Source of the DNA: Leucobacter salsicius M1-8
GTDB taxonomy: Bacteria > Actinomycetota > Actinomycetes > Actinomycetales > Microbacteriaceae
Direction of reading: 5' to 3'
Length of the DNA: 62,876 nt
Assembly: GCF_000350525.1 (NCBI RefSeq)
Contig: NZ_AOCN01000003.1
Location: 1 to 62,876 of the forward strand
The first letter of the stretch is position 1, and the number at the start of each line of letters is the position of its first letter. A program made the translations under genes and the position numbers. The notes below the pieces were generated by a model. It did not search any database and had not been told where the DNA came from. It was given only the letters and a program-made list of their open reading frames with translations. This document shows positions 19,772 through 29,355 of the stretch, in pieces.

Positions 19772-21397
19772 CTACTTCTTTACGACCAGCTGCTCCTGCT
19801 TGATCTCTGCCTCGTCGAGCGAGCCGAACTGCTCGTTCAGTGCCAGTCCCGCACGGGTGCGGAACTCGCTCTTGAACTTCTCGATCTGAGTCGTGAGCTC
19901 GGCGACGGTAGCGTCGTCGAGGACGTTCGTCTCGCGCAGCGTGTTGAGCGCCTGCGAGTTGCGACCGAGGTAGTCAAGGAACTCGCGCTCAAAGCGGAGG
20001 ATATCCTCAACCGGAACCTCATCCATGTAGCCCTTGGTGCCAGCCCAGATCGAAACGGTCTGGTCCTCGACGGGGTACGGCGAGTACTGGCCCTGCTTCA
20101 GGAGCTCGGTGAGGCGTGCGCCACGCTCGAGCTGCTTGCGGCTGGATGCGTCGAGATCCGAAGCGAACATCGCGAATGCCTCGAGCGCGCGGTACTGAGC
20201 GAGCTCCAGCTTCAACGTGCCCGAAACCTTCTTGATCGACTTCACCTGAGCGTCGCCACCCACACGCGAGACCGAGATACCTACGTCGACCGCGGGGCGC
20301 TGGTTAGCGTTGAAGAGGTCTGACTGGAGGAAGATCTGGCCGTCGGTGATCGAGATCACGTTCGTGGGGATGTACGCGGAGACGTCGTTTGCCTTGGTCT
20401 CGATGATGGGCAGGCCCGTCATCGAACCCGCGCCGAGCTCGTCGGACAGCTTTGCACAACGCTCCAGGAGGCGCGAGTGCAAGTAGAAGACGTCGCCCGG
20501 GTAAGCCTCGCGGCCCGGCGGACGGCGCAGCAGCAGCGACACAGCACGGTAGGCCTCAGCCTGCTTCGAGAGATCATCAAAAATGATGAGTACGTGGCGG
20601 CCGTCGTACATCCAGTGCTGGCCAATGGCCGAGCCGGTGTACGGGGCGAGGTACTTGAAGCCTGCGGGATCCGATGCAGGCGATGCCACGATGGTGGTGT
20701 ACTCCATCGCGCCGGCTTCCTCGAGCGCGCCCTTTACCGAAGCAATGGTCGAGCCCTTCTGGCCGATTGCGACGTAGATGCAACGCACCTGCTTGGTCTT
20801 GTCACCCGAAGCCCAGTTGGCCTTCTGGTTGATGATCGTATCGATCGCAAGAGCCGTCTTGCCGGTCTGGCGGTCACCAATGATCAGCTGACGCTGACCA
20901 CGGCCGACGGGGATCATCGCGTCGATTGCCTTGATACCGGTCTGCAGCGGTTCGTGAACCGACTTACGCTGCATAACGCCGGGTGCCTGGAGCTCGAGCG
21001 CACGACGGCCCTCGAGACCGGTGATCTCGCCGAGACCATCGATGGGCGCGCCCAGCGGGTTTACCACGCGGCCGAGGTAGCCCTCGCCTACGGGTACGGA
21101 GAGAACCTCTCCGGTGCGGGTGACCTGCTGGCCCTCCTCGATGCCGGTGAATTCACCGAGCACGACGACGCCGATGGCGTCCTCATCGAGGTTCTGAGCC
21201 AGGCCGAGCGTGCCGTCCGCGAAGCGGATGAGCTCGTTGGCCATAACGCCGGGGAGACCCGCGACGTGTGCGATGCCGTCAGCGGCGTCGATAACCGTTC
21301 CGACCTCGGTCTTATCTGCCTGGGCCGGCTCGTACGACGCTGCAAAGTCATTCAGCGCGCTACGAATCTCGTCCGGGCTGATTGAGAGTTCTGCCAT
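19772..21397 (-). CDS. atpA: F0F1 ATP synthase subunit alpha
   Basis: The non-catalytic nucleotide-binding subunit, 541 residues. P-loop [13 protein letters not shown], the signature region [15 protein letters not shown] and [17 protein letters not shown] are visible. The C-terminus is about 30 residues longer than in E. coli, as usual in actinobacteria. It is preceded by atpH (54-nt gap). Confidence 0.98.
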   Translation of the reverse strand: MAELSISPDEIRSALNDFAASYEPAQADKTEVGTVIDAADGIAHVAGLPGVMANELIRFADGTLGLAQNLDEDAIGVVVLGEFTGIEEGQQVTRTGEVLSVPVGEGYLGRVVNPLGAPIDGLGEITGLEGRRALELQAPGVMQRKSVHEPLQTGIKAIDAMIPVGRGQRQLIIGDRQTGKTALAIDTIINQKANWASGDKTKQVRCIYVAIGQKGSTIASVKGALEEAGAMEYTTIVASPASDPAGFKYLAPYTGSAIGQHWMYDGRHVLIIFDDLSKQAEAYRAVSLLLRRPPGREAYPGDVFYLHSRLLERCAKLSDELGAGSMTGLPIIETKANDVSAYIPTNVISITDGQIFLQSDLFNANQRPAVDVGISVSRVGGDAQVKSIKKVSGTLKLELAQYRALEAFAMFASDLDASSRKQLERGARLTELLKQGQYSPYPVEDQTVSIWAGTKGYMDEVPVEDILRFEREFLDYLGRNSQALNTLRETNVLDDATVAELTTQIEKFKSEFRTRAGLALNEQFGSLDEAEIKQEQLVVKK

Positions 21398-21451
21398 TTC
21401 GTTTCCTCTGTCTGATCCGGAAGCGCCGCCCCCGGGGTGAAAAGTTGTGCC

Positions 21452-22228
21452 CTAAGCGGCGAGCTGCGTACGCAGGTCGGCCAACCGGGAACGGATGCTG
21501 CCGTCGATCACGTCGTCTGCAATCTGGACGCGGATTCCGCCGATGACTGCGGGATCGATCACGGTGGTGACCTTCACAGTGCGACCCGCAGTGCGCTCAA
21601 GAACGCTTGCGAGTCGAGCCTGCTGCGCCGCGGTGAGCGGGGCAGCAACGGTGACGGTGGCGAGCTCGAACCCCACCTGATCTGCGCAGGTGCGCGCTGC
21701 GTTACGCAGGGCTGCCTCCAGGCGCTGACCACGGGGGTACGACGCAAGCTGGTTCACGACGGCGATTGCCGAGGCGGAGACCTTGTCGGTGAGGAGGCGC
21801 TCGAGGAGTGCCACCTTACCTTCGGCCGGTACCAGCTTGCTGCCGAGGGTGAGCTGCAGTTCGTGATTGCGTGCTACCAGATCGGCTACTGAGAGAAGCT
21901 CATCAGAAAGGCCGGGCTGAGCGATTCCCTCTGCCCGAAGGCCGAGTTCCTCTACACCAGCAACGAGCTCTTCTGAGCTTGACCAGCGGCCAGCGACCGC
22001 AGCGGTGAGGACCGCACGCGCGTCATCGGAGAGCGCGCCGAAGAGCCGTGCAACCACGGTGTTCTTCGCCTCGGCCGCAGCGGAGGAATCTCCGAGCGCG
22101 GATGCGAGCGCGGGGTTACCGGCGATAACGCCTGCAACCTCGAGCAGCTCGACACCGACGGTCGTGGCCAGGCCATCCCGCAGAGCGGAACGGGCCTGCG
22201 CAAGTGCTTCGCGTGACGCGCTACCCAT
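21452..22228 (-). CDS. atpH: F0F1 ATP synthase subunit delta
   Basis: A peripheral-stalk protein of 258 residues that joins the b dimer to F1. The first ~180 residues are helical and poorly conserved. The C-terminal OSCP domain has RQLEAALRNAART-like helices followed by VTVAAPLTAAQQARLAS and VIDPAVIGGIRVQIAD. The actinobacterial form is longer than the 177-residue E. coli delta. The start overlaps the atpF stop by one base (TAATG). Confidence 0.95.
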   Translation of the reverse strand: MGSASREALAQARSALRDGLATTVGVELLEVAGVIAGNPALASALGDSSAAAEAKNTVVARLFGALSDDARAVLTAAVAGRWSSSEELVAGVEELGLRAEGIAQPGLSDELLSVADLVARNHELQLTLGSKLVPAEGKVALLERLLTDKVSASAIAVVNQLASYPRGQRLEAALRNAARTCADQVGFELATVTVAAPLTAAQQARLASVLERTAGRTVKVTTVIDPAVIGGIRVQIADDVIDGSIRSRLADLRTQLAA

Positions 22229-22776
22229 TACTTGGCCGCCTTCTCGGATGCCTCGAGTTCAGCAAGGAAACGGTCGACGAGTGCCGACGCCTTCTGATCG
22301 TCGTTGAGGCTTTCGCCCACGACGCTCGAAGCGAGATCAATAGCGAGCGAGCCGACGTCCTTGCGGAGCGAGACAACAGCGCTCTGGCGCTCAGCCTCGA
22401 TCTGCGCCTGGGCAGTCTGCGTAATGCGAGCCTGCTCAGCGGTTGCATCTTCCTTGGCCTTCGAGACAATCTTTGCGCCGTCTGCACGTGCAGCGTCGCG
22501 GATCTCTCCGGCTTCCTGGCGGGCGCTTGCGAGCTGGGCGGTGTACTCCTGAAGAGCAGCCTCCGCCTTAGCCTGAGCCTCATCTGCCTTAGCGATGTTG
22601 CCCTCGATCGCCTCTGCGCGGGCGTCGAGCATGACCTGAACCTTCGGAAGGAAAACCTTCCAGAAGGCGACAAGGATGATGATGAAAGCTACCGCGGACC
22701 AGACAATATCGTACGTTGCGGGGAGCAGCGGGTTACGGGCCGAGCTCTCTGCAACGAACAGCGATGCGGGGTTCAT
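22228..22776 (-). CDS. atpF: F0F1 ATP synthase subunit b
   Basis: A 182-residue peripheral-stalk subunit with one N-terminal membrane helix (about 25-47, YDIVWSAVAFIIILVAFWKV), then a long charged coiled coil rich in Ala, Glu and Gln. Typical length. It sits between atpE (35-nt gap) and atpH (one-base overlap). Confidence 0.96.
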   Translation of the reverse strand: MNPASLFVAESSARNPLLPATYDIVWSAVAFIIILVAFWKVFLPKVQVMLDARAEAIEGNIAKADEAQAKAEAALQEYTAQLASARQEAGEIRDAARADGAKIVSKAKEDATAEQARITQTAQAQIEAERQSAVVSLRKDVGSLAIDLASSVVGESLNDDQKASALVDRFLAELEASEKAAK

Positions 22777-22811
22777 CGTGCCTCCCTTTCGAGACTAGGG
22801 AAAGAGGGTCT

Positions 22812-23917
<1,106 letters not shown>

Positions 23918-24106
23918 TCTCCTGTATTCGGGGTGCGGATGAAGCCGCACGGCTTCGAACGATGGACGTGCCCCCAGCACGTTTTATGCGCACGTCAAGT
24001 GACGCCCGGCAGGGACATACGTAAGTCTAACAATACTCTCGCTGTCAGCGAAACCGAACGGTCAAATTAGTTTGACGCCAGATGTTTGGTTTTCGCCGCG
24101 CAAGGA

Positions 24107-24604
24107 TTACTCTGGATAGTTTGCGATCGGAATGCGACCGCGCGCGAAAACGATGGCGTTCGCGGTAAGCGAGACCACCACTCCAACAATGACGCCAATG
24201 AACATCATGGTCGAGTTCAGCCAGGGCTGATCCTTCAGTAGCAGTGCTGCCGCGAAGAAGACCACGATCTTCAGCAGCCACGCACCCATAACGATGCTGA
24301 AAAAGATCTGAAGAAACGCCGGGCTCGACGAGAAACGGTTTGCGAACGCAATGCTTCCCGCCGTGAGCGTAAGGAAGAGGCCCGCGATGCCGGCTCCGAT
24401 CGCGCCACCCACCACACCCGTCATACCCGAGACCAGCCAACCGATTCCGGCAAAGACCAGCACCAGCAGCACTGACACGATGACACCCCACTTCACTGCG
24501 CGCAGCAATAGGGGCTGGGAAGTCGGCATCATGCTGTCGGCGGCGTCAGCGGTTGCGTCGCCTGCAGGTCCGTCGGCGTTTGGCCTCGGATCTTGTTCGG
24601 TCAC
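24107..24604 (-). CDS. AtpI-like small membrane protein
   Basis: A 165-residue protein with an acidic N-terminal tail (about 30 residues) and four membrane helices (KWGVIVSVLLVLVFAGIGW, GAGIAGLFLTLTAG, FFSIVMGAWLLKIVVFF, MMFIGVIVGVVVSL). Sequence identity to AtpI is not obvious. Its position directly before atpB is that of AtpI, the factor that helps assemble the c ring or take up magnesium. GTG 24604 overlaps the wecA stop (GTGA). Confidence 0.75.
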   Translation of the reverse strand: MTEQDPRPNADGPAGDATADAADSMMPTSQPLLLRAVKWGVIVSVLLVLVFAGIGWLVSGMTGVVGGAIGAGIAGLFLTLTAGSIAFANRFSSSPAFLQIFFSIVMGAWLLKIVVFFAAALLLKDQPWLNSTMMFIGVIVGVVVSLTANAIVFARGRIPIANYPE

Positions 24605-25761
24605 TCAGGGGTCCTCTCGTTGGGCACACGTGAACTCAACGGTAGCAAGCTTCGGGTAGCGATAGCTGTACGCACCCGTGCGAGCGGAAACAGGAGCACG
24701 AGCACACACACGGTGCCGCCCACGAACAGCACCAGGAGCGGTACAAGGTAGTCCTGCATCGTAAATACGAGCAACGCGGCTACGGACACCACCGCGGTGC
24801 CGAGGTAGAAGATCACGACCGCTTGCACCGGCGAGTGGCCCATATTGAGGAGGCGGTGGTGCAGATGTTGCCGGTCGGCAGTAAAGGGGCTCTGGCCTGC
24901 GCGCAACCGACGCACGACCGCAAGCGTGAAGTCGGCGAGCGGGAGCGCGAACACCGCGACCGGCAAGATGATCGGAATGTAGCTCGCGATCACCAGTTTC
25001 TGGTCGAGGGCTGCGGGATTGAGTTTGCCCGTGACCGACATCGTGCTCGCGGCCATGAGCAGACCCACGAGCAATGCCCCGGTATCCCCCATGAACATCT
25101 TGGCGCGGTGCCAGTTATAGGGCAGAAAGCCGATGCACACCGCCACCACGATGCACGCGATAAAGCCAGCGAGCGTCACCGCATCAATCTGCCCAATGCG
25201 GTCGTGCAGCAGGAAGGTGTAGATAAAGAACACGGAGTTAGAGATGATGGCGACGCCGGCGACGAGCCCGTCGAGGCCGTCCACAAAGTTGATGGCGTTC
25301 ATCACGAGAGTCATCAGAAAGACGGTCAGCGCGAAGTTCAGCACTGCCGAGCCGACGACGAGCGTGTTACCGAACGGCAACGATACGATCTGCAATCCGT
25401 TCCAGGCGAGCAGTCCGGTCGCCACGAACTGGGCGCCGAGCTTGATCATCCAGTCGAGGTCGAGCAGGTCGTCAAGAATGCCCACGCCCGCAATGATCAC
25501 GCAGGCCCCGGCGAGCGCCCACATCTCGGTGCTCTCGGTGTAGAGCGGCCGAAACTCGGGCAGCAGGGCACCCGTCATGAAGGCCGCGATCAGTCCCACG
25601 AACATGGCGACCCCGCCGAGCCGAGGGGTGGGCGTGTCGTGCACGTCGCGGGCACGCACTTCGGGGGCCAGGTTAAAGCGTCGGCTCAAGCGCAGCATGA
25701 CGTAGGAGGCGACCGCGGTGACCACGGCCGCAACCGCCACGACAATGAAGTACGAGAGCAC
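24601..25761 (-). CDS. Undecaprenyl-phosphate sugar-1-phosphate transferase (WecA/MraY family)
   Basis: A polytopic enzyme of 386 residues, about 11 membrane helices, that transfers GlcNAc-1-phosphate (or a related sugar phosphate) from its UDP form to undecaprenyl phosphate, the first step in making wall-linked glycopolymers. Family motifs are DTPTPRLGGVAM, NAINFVDGLDGL, AKMFMGDTGALLVG and the histidine motif HLHHRLLNMGHS. It is the WecA/TagO type by position and motifs, not MraY. One nucleotide separates it from tsaC. Confidence 0.9.
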   Translation of the reverse strand: MLSYFIVVAVAAVVTAVASYVMLRLSRRFNLAPEVRARDVHDTPTPRLGGVAMFVGLIAAFMTGALLPEFRPLYTESTEMWALAGACVIIAGVGILDDLLDLDWMIKLGAQFVATGLLAWNGLQIVSLPFGNTLVVGSAVLNFALTVFLMTLVMNAINFVDGLDGLVAGVAIISNSVFFIYTFLLHDRIGQIDAVTLAGFIACIVVAVCIGFLPYNWHRAKMFMGDTGALLVGLLMAASTMSVTGKLNPAALDQKLVIASYIPIILPVAVFALPLADFTLAVVRRLRAGQSPFTADRQHLHHRLLNMGHSPVQAVVIFYLGTAVVSVAALLVFTMQDYLVPLLVLFVGGTVCVLVLLFPLARVRTAIATRSLLPLSSRVPNERTPE

Positions 25762-25762
25762 G

Positions 25763-26428
25763 TCAGTCCTCGATCGTCACCTGCGGGAGCGCTTCAGCCA
25801 GCGCCTCCCGAGTCACGCCCCCCTGACGCAATATACGAAGAGTGCCACCCTCCTCGGTGAGCCCGGTGGCGTCAATAATGGTCGAGGCCGAGGGGTGATC
25901 CGGAGCCTCGCCGTACTCAAGATAGACCGTGATCGACTCGCCGAGCATGGCTTCGGCGGCTTCGGCGGTGCGCGCCGCAGGCTCGCCCGTCGCGTTCGCC
26001 GAGGACACGGCGAGCGGGCCGGTTTCCTGCAGCAGCTCGAGGGCGAGGGGATGATTCGGGATGCGGAGCGCGACCGTGCCGCCCGTCTCGCCGAGGTCCC
26101 AGCTGAGGGCTGCGTTGGCACGCGTCACGATGGTGAGCGCACCGGGCCAAAAGGTCTCGGCGAGGGTGCGCAGCGGCGTAGTGACCTCGGCCGCGAGGGC
26201 ATCGAGCGTCGCGACGTTGGGGATCAGCACGGGGGGCGGTGACTGGCGCGTACGACCCTTGGCGTCGAGCAGGCGCTGCACCGCCTCGGGCGTGAAAGCG
26301 TCGGCTGCGACACCGTAAACGGTGTCCGTGGGGATCACTGCCAGCTGCCCGCTACCGATCGCGCGCCTCGCGGCGCGCATCGCAGATAGGAGCTGAGTGG
26401 TGTCGCTGCAATCGTAGACCTCTGCCAT
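25763..26428 (-). CDS. tsaC: L-threonylcarbamoyladenylate synthase
   Basis: A 221-residue YrdC/Sua5-fold enzyme that makes threonylcarbamoyl-AMP for the t6A modification at tRNA position 37. It shows AVIPTDTVYGVAADAF, the KGRTRQSPPPVLI substrate-binding loop, WPGALTIV and SSANATGEPA. It is the short (TsaC-like) form without a separate Sua5 domain. It lies between prmC and wecA, the usual actinobacterial order. Confidence 0.93.
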   Translation of the reverse strand: MAEVYDCSDTTQLLSAMRAARRAIGSGQLAVIPTDTVYGVAADAFTPEAVQRLLDAKGRTRQSPPPVLIPNVATLDALAAEVTTPLRTLAETFWPGALTIVTRANAALSWDLGETGGTVALRIPNHPLALELLQETGPLAVSSANATGEPAARTAEAAEAMLGESITVYLEYGEAPDHPSASTIIDATGLTEEGGTLRILRQGGVTREALAEALPQVTIED

Positions 26429-26439
26429 AGCGCCCCAGC

Positions 26440-27375
26440 TTACTCCGGTTCGGCTGCGGATCGGGCCGTGGTGGCCCGTTCGCGCCCCGTGAGATCGGGG
26501 TGTGTGCGCGCGGCGTGCCAGCCATCGCGCTCGAGTAGGCGCCGGATCGCGGCCCCCTGTTGCTCGGTGTGCTCGAGCACGAGGAGCCCGCCGGGAGCCA
26601 GAAGATGGAGCCCGACGCGGCTCAGAACCCGGATCAGGTCGAGACCGTCGTCGCCGCTGTAGAGGGCGAGCTCGGGGTCGTGATCGCGCACCTCGGGGTC
26701 AACGGGCACCGCGGCCGACGGAATATAGGGCGGGTTTGAGGCCAGCACGGCGACCTTGCCCGCGAGTGGTGCAATCACACTTTGGACGGCATTCCCGCCG
26801 TCGAGCTGCGCCGCTTTGAGGGCCGGTGCGTCGAGATCCGTCACGTCGCCAAGCAGCAGCGTGACGCGGTCATCGCCCCACGTGGCGACGTTGAGGCCGG
26901 CCCAGGCGTGCGCATCGGGACTCTTCTCAACAGCCCAGACGCGGGCCTCTGGCACCTCATTCGCCATCGCGAGGGCGATGGCCCCGCTCCCCGTGCAGAG
27001 ATCGAGCGCAATGGGATCCGGGACAGTGTTCAGTTCGTCGATCGCGAGCTGCGCGATCATTTCGGTCTCGGGCCGTGGCACGAAGACGCCCGGCCCGACC
27101 CGCAGCTCAAGCTGACGAAACGGGGCCCGACCGGTGAGGTGCTGCAGCGGGACCCGGCTGGCGCGATCTTCCCCCAGCGCCAGCAAGCGGCTAGCATCGG
27201 CGGGATCCAGGGCGCGTCCCATGATCGCGAGGGCCTGCACGCGGCCGCGGGACTCGCCGAGGACGTGGCCGGCGAGCAGTTCAGCGTCGGCTTCGGGGGT
27301 GGCGATGCCGACGGCCTGAAACGCTTCGCTGAGTTGGGCGAGCAGGTGCTGCAACGAGAGGGGGTCTTGAGCCAT
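26440..27375 (-). CDS. prmC: Peptide chain release factor N(5)-glutamine methyltransferase
   Basis: A 311-residue SAM-dependent enzyme that methylates the glutamine of the GGQ motif in release factors. The helical N-terminal substrate domain is followed by RPETEMIAQ, the SAM site ALDLCTGSGAIALAMA and the catalytic SNPPYIPS. ATG 27375 is chosen; the open frame upstream lacks family homology. Usually prfA lies next to it, but here the two are separated by about 6.4 kb of other genes. Confidence 0.93.
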   Translation of the reverse strand: MAQDPLSLQHLLAQLSEAFQAVGIATPEADAELLAGHVLGESRGRVQALAIMGRALDPADASRLLALGEDRASRVPLQHLTGRAPFRQLELRVGPGVFVPRPETEMIAQLAIDELNTVPDPIALDLCTGSGAIALAMANEVPEARVWAVEKSPDAHAWAGLNVATWGDDRVTLLLGDVTDLDAPALKAAQLDGGNAVQSVIAPLAGKVAVLASNPPYIPSAAVPVDPEVRDHDPELALYSGDDGLDLIRVLSRVGLHLLAPGGLLVLEHTEQQGAAIRRLLERDGWHAARTHPDLTGRERATTARSAAEPE

Positions 27376-27570
27376 GTCACCACTTTCCCACACTCGCGGT
27401 GCGCGGCTCCTGCGCGACCACTTTGCATGTTCCGTGCATATTCCGCGCACTCCCTGCTCCCCCTCTGCGCGCGGGCGTAACACTGTGACACGTCGCATAA
27501 CCTTCTATAACCGCTCCGATAAGGTGGGGCTATAGTAGGCGAGGTTCAACAATTGCAGGAGGATGCCCCC

Positions 27571-28506
27571 ATGGCTCGGATTTACGACAACATCACGCAG
27601 GCTTTTGGCAAGACGCCCCTCGTGCGCCTCAACCGCGTTACCGAGGGCGCGGGTGCCGAGGTGTACGCCAAGCTGGAGTTCTACAACCCGGCGGGTTCGG
27701 TCAAGGACCGCATCGGCATCGCGATCATTGACGCGGCCGAAGAGTCGGGGGCACTGAAGCCCGGCGGCACGATCGTCGAGGGCACGAGCGGCAACACCGG
27801 TATCGCGCTGGCATTCGTTGGCGCGGCGCGTGGATACCGCGTCGTGCTCGTGATGCCCGAGACCATGAGCATCGAGCGTCGCAAGCTCCTCAAGGCGTAC
27901 GGCGCGGAGATTGTGCTGACGCCCGGGGCTACCGGCATGCGCGGCGCAGTCGACAAGGCGCAGGAGATTGTTGACGAGACCCCCGGTGCGATTCTTGCGA
28001 ACCAGTTTGGCAACGCCGCGAACCCGGCCGTGCATTACGCAACGACCGGCCCCGAGATCTGGGCCGACACCGACGGCAGCGTTGACATCTTTGTGGCGGG
28101 TATTGGCACCGGCGGCACGCTGACGGGCTCGGGCCGGTACCTGAAGGAGCAGAACTCCGAGGTGCGGGTCGTGGCAGTTGAGCCGAAGGACTCCCCCATC
28201 CTCACGGGCGGCCAGGCTGGCCCGCACAAGATTCAGGGCCTCGGCGCCAACTTTGTGCCCGAGGTGCTTGATACCGAGCTCTACGACGAGGTCATCGACG
28301 TGGAACTGGAAGACTCGCTGCGCCTCGCGCGCGAGCTCGCGACGAAGGAAGGCATCCTCGTTGGTATCTCGGGCGGTGCCGCTGTTGCTGCCGCGCTCGA
28401 GGTCGCTCGCCGTCCCGAGAACGCTGGCAAGAAGATCGTCACCGTCATTCCGGATTCGGGCGAGCGTTACTTCTCGACGCTCCTGTTCGCAGACCTCGAG
28501 GTCTAA
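27571..28506 (+). CDS. cysK: Cysteine synthase A (O-acetylserine sulfhydrylase)
   Basis: A PLP enzyme of 311 residues that forms cysteine from O-acetylserine and sulfide. K45 in [12 protein letters not shown] binds [12 protein letters not shown] and [10 protein letters not shown] bind the substrate and cofactor phosphate, and [10 protein letters not shown] is near the C-terminus. GGAGG precedes ATG 27571. It is followed 225 nt later by cysE, which makes its substrate. Confidence 0.96.
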   Translation: MARIYDNITQAFGKTPLVRLNRVTEGAGAEVYAKLEFYNPAGSVKDRIGIAIIDAAEESGALKPGGTIVEGTSGNTGIALAFVGAARGYRVVLVMPETMSIERRKLLKAYGAEIVLTPGATGMRGAVDKAQEIVDETPGAILANQFGNAANPAVHYATTGPEIWADTDGSVDIFVAGIGTGGTLTGSGRYLKEQNSEVRVVAVEPKDSPILTGGQAGPHKIQGLGANFVPEVLDTELYDEVIDVELEDSLRLARELATKEGILVGISGGAAVAAALEVARRPENAGKKIVTVIPDSGERYFSTLLFADLEV

Positions 28507-28599
28507 GCTGGCGGGCGGCGTCGCGAGCAGCGCTTAGCCGCTGCCCACACGCAGCATCCAACGCGCCGTGTTTCGCACGCCGCATCTAACACGCCGCAT

Positions 28600-28634
28600 C
28601 GCGGGGGTCGGGCATATTCTGCCGGGCCCCCGCG
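28600..28634. repeat. Long GC-rich hairpin between cysK and cysE
   Basis: CGCGGGGG (28600-28607) pairs with CCCCCGCG (28627-28634), and the stem extends inward with two imperfect positions to a 5-base loop. No T tract follows, so it may be an attenuator, a weak terminator or an mRNA processing site between the two cysteine genes. Confidence 0.5.
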
Positions 28635-28731
28635 TTGGCATGATCGAGAAGGGTTTGGGCGACCCGATTCGATCCCGAATGGAATCGGTTTCTGTCCGAT
28701 CAGCCCTACCCGAGAAGTGAAGCGAGGCAGA

Positions 28732-29301
28732 GTGAGCATCTTGTCGAGGATCCGTGAGGATGTGCGGTCGGCACGCGACCATGACCCGGCGGCCCGGGGA
28801 TCGCTCGAAGTGTTCTTTATCTACTCGGGCCTGCATGCCGTGTGGTGGCATCGCATTGCACACGCGCTGTGGCGGCGGGGCGCACGGTTCGTGCCGCGCG
28901 CGATTTCGCAGGCCGCCCGCTTCTTTACTGGCATTGAGATCCACCCCGGGGCGACCATTGGCCGCCGCCTGTTTATCGACCACGGCATGGGCGTCGTCAT
29001 CGGCGAGACCGCCGTCGTCGGCGATGACGTGCTGATCTATCACGGGGTCACGCTGGGTGGCACCGGGCACGGCCGAGGCAAGCGGCACCCGACCCTCGGG
29101 GATCGCGTTGTTGTCGGTGCGGGCGCCCAGCTGTTGGGAGCAATTGAGCTGGGCCACGATAGCGCTGTCGGATCGAACGCGGTCGTGGTGCGCTCGGCTC
29201 CCCCGTGGACGACGCTTACCGGTATCCCGGCGCAGGCCCGCCCCCGACGCGGGGCGCCTCGGGCCGAGCAGCCCGACATGGCGGATTTCTACATCATCTA
29301 G
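28732..29301 (+). CDS. cysE: Serine O-acetyltransferase
   Basis: A 189-residue left-handed beta-helix acetyltransferase that makes O-acetylserine from serine and acetyl-CoA. Hexapeptide repeats run from GIEIHPGATIG through GVVIGETAVVGDDV, and the active-site region is FIDHGMG with IYHGVTLGGTG. It is the short form without the long N-terminal helical domain of E. coli CysE. GTG 28732 is chosen (GAGG before it); GTG 28717 is an alternative. It ends in DMADFYII; a C-terminal Ile tail like this is the part that docks into CysK. Confidence 0.93.
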   Translation: MSILSRIREDVRSARDHDPAARGSLEVFFIYSGLHAVWWHRIAHALWRRGARFVPRAISQAARFFTGIEIHPGATIGRRLFIDHGMGVVIGETAVVGDDVLIYHGVTLGGTGHGRGKRHPTLGDRVVVGAGAQLLGAIELGHDSAVGSNAVVVRSAPPWTTLTGIPAQARPRRGAPRAEQPDMADFYII

Positions 29302-29355
29302 CCAGGTTCTGGGGCACTCACTTAGGCAACAAGCCATTCCAAGCGGCGAATCGCG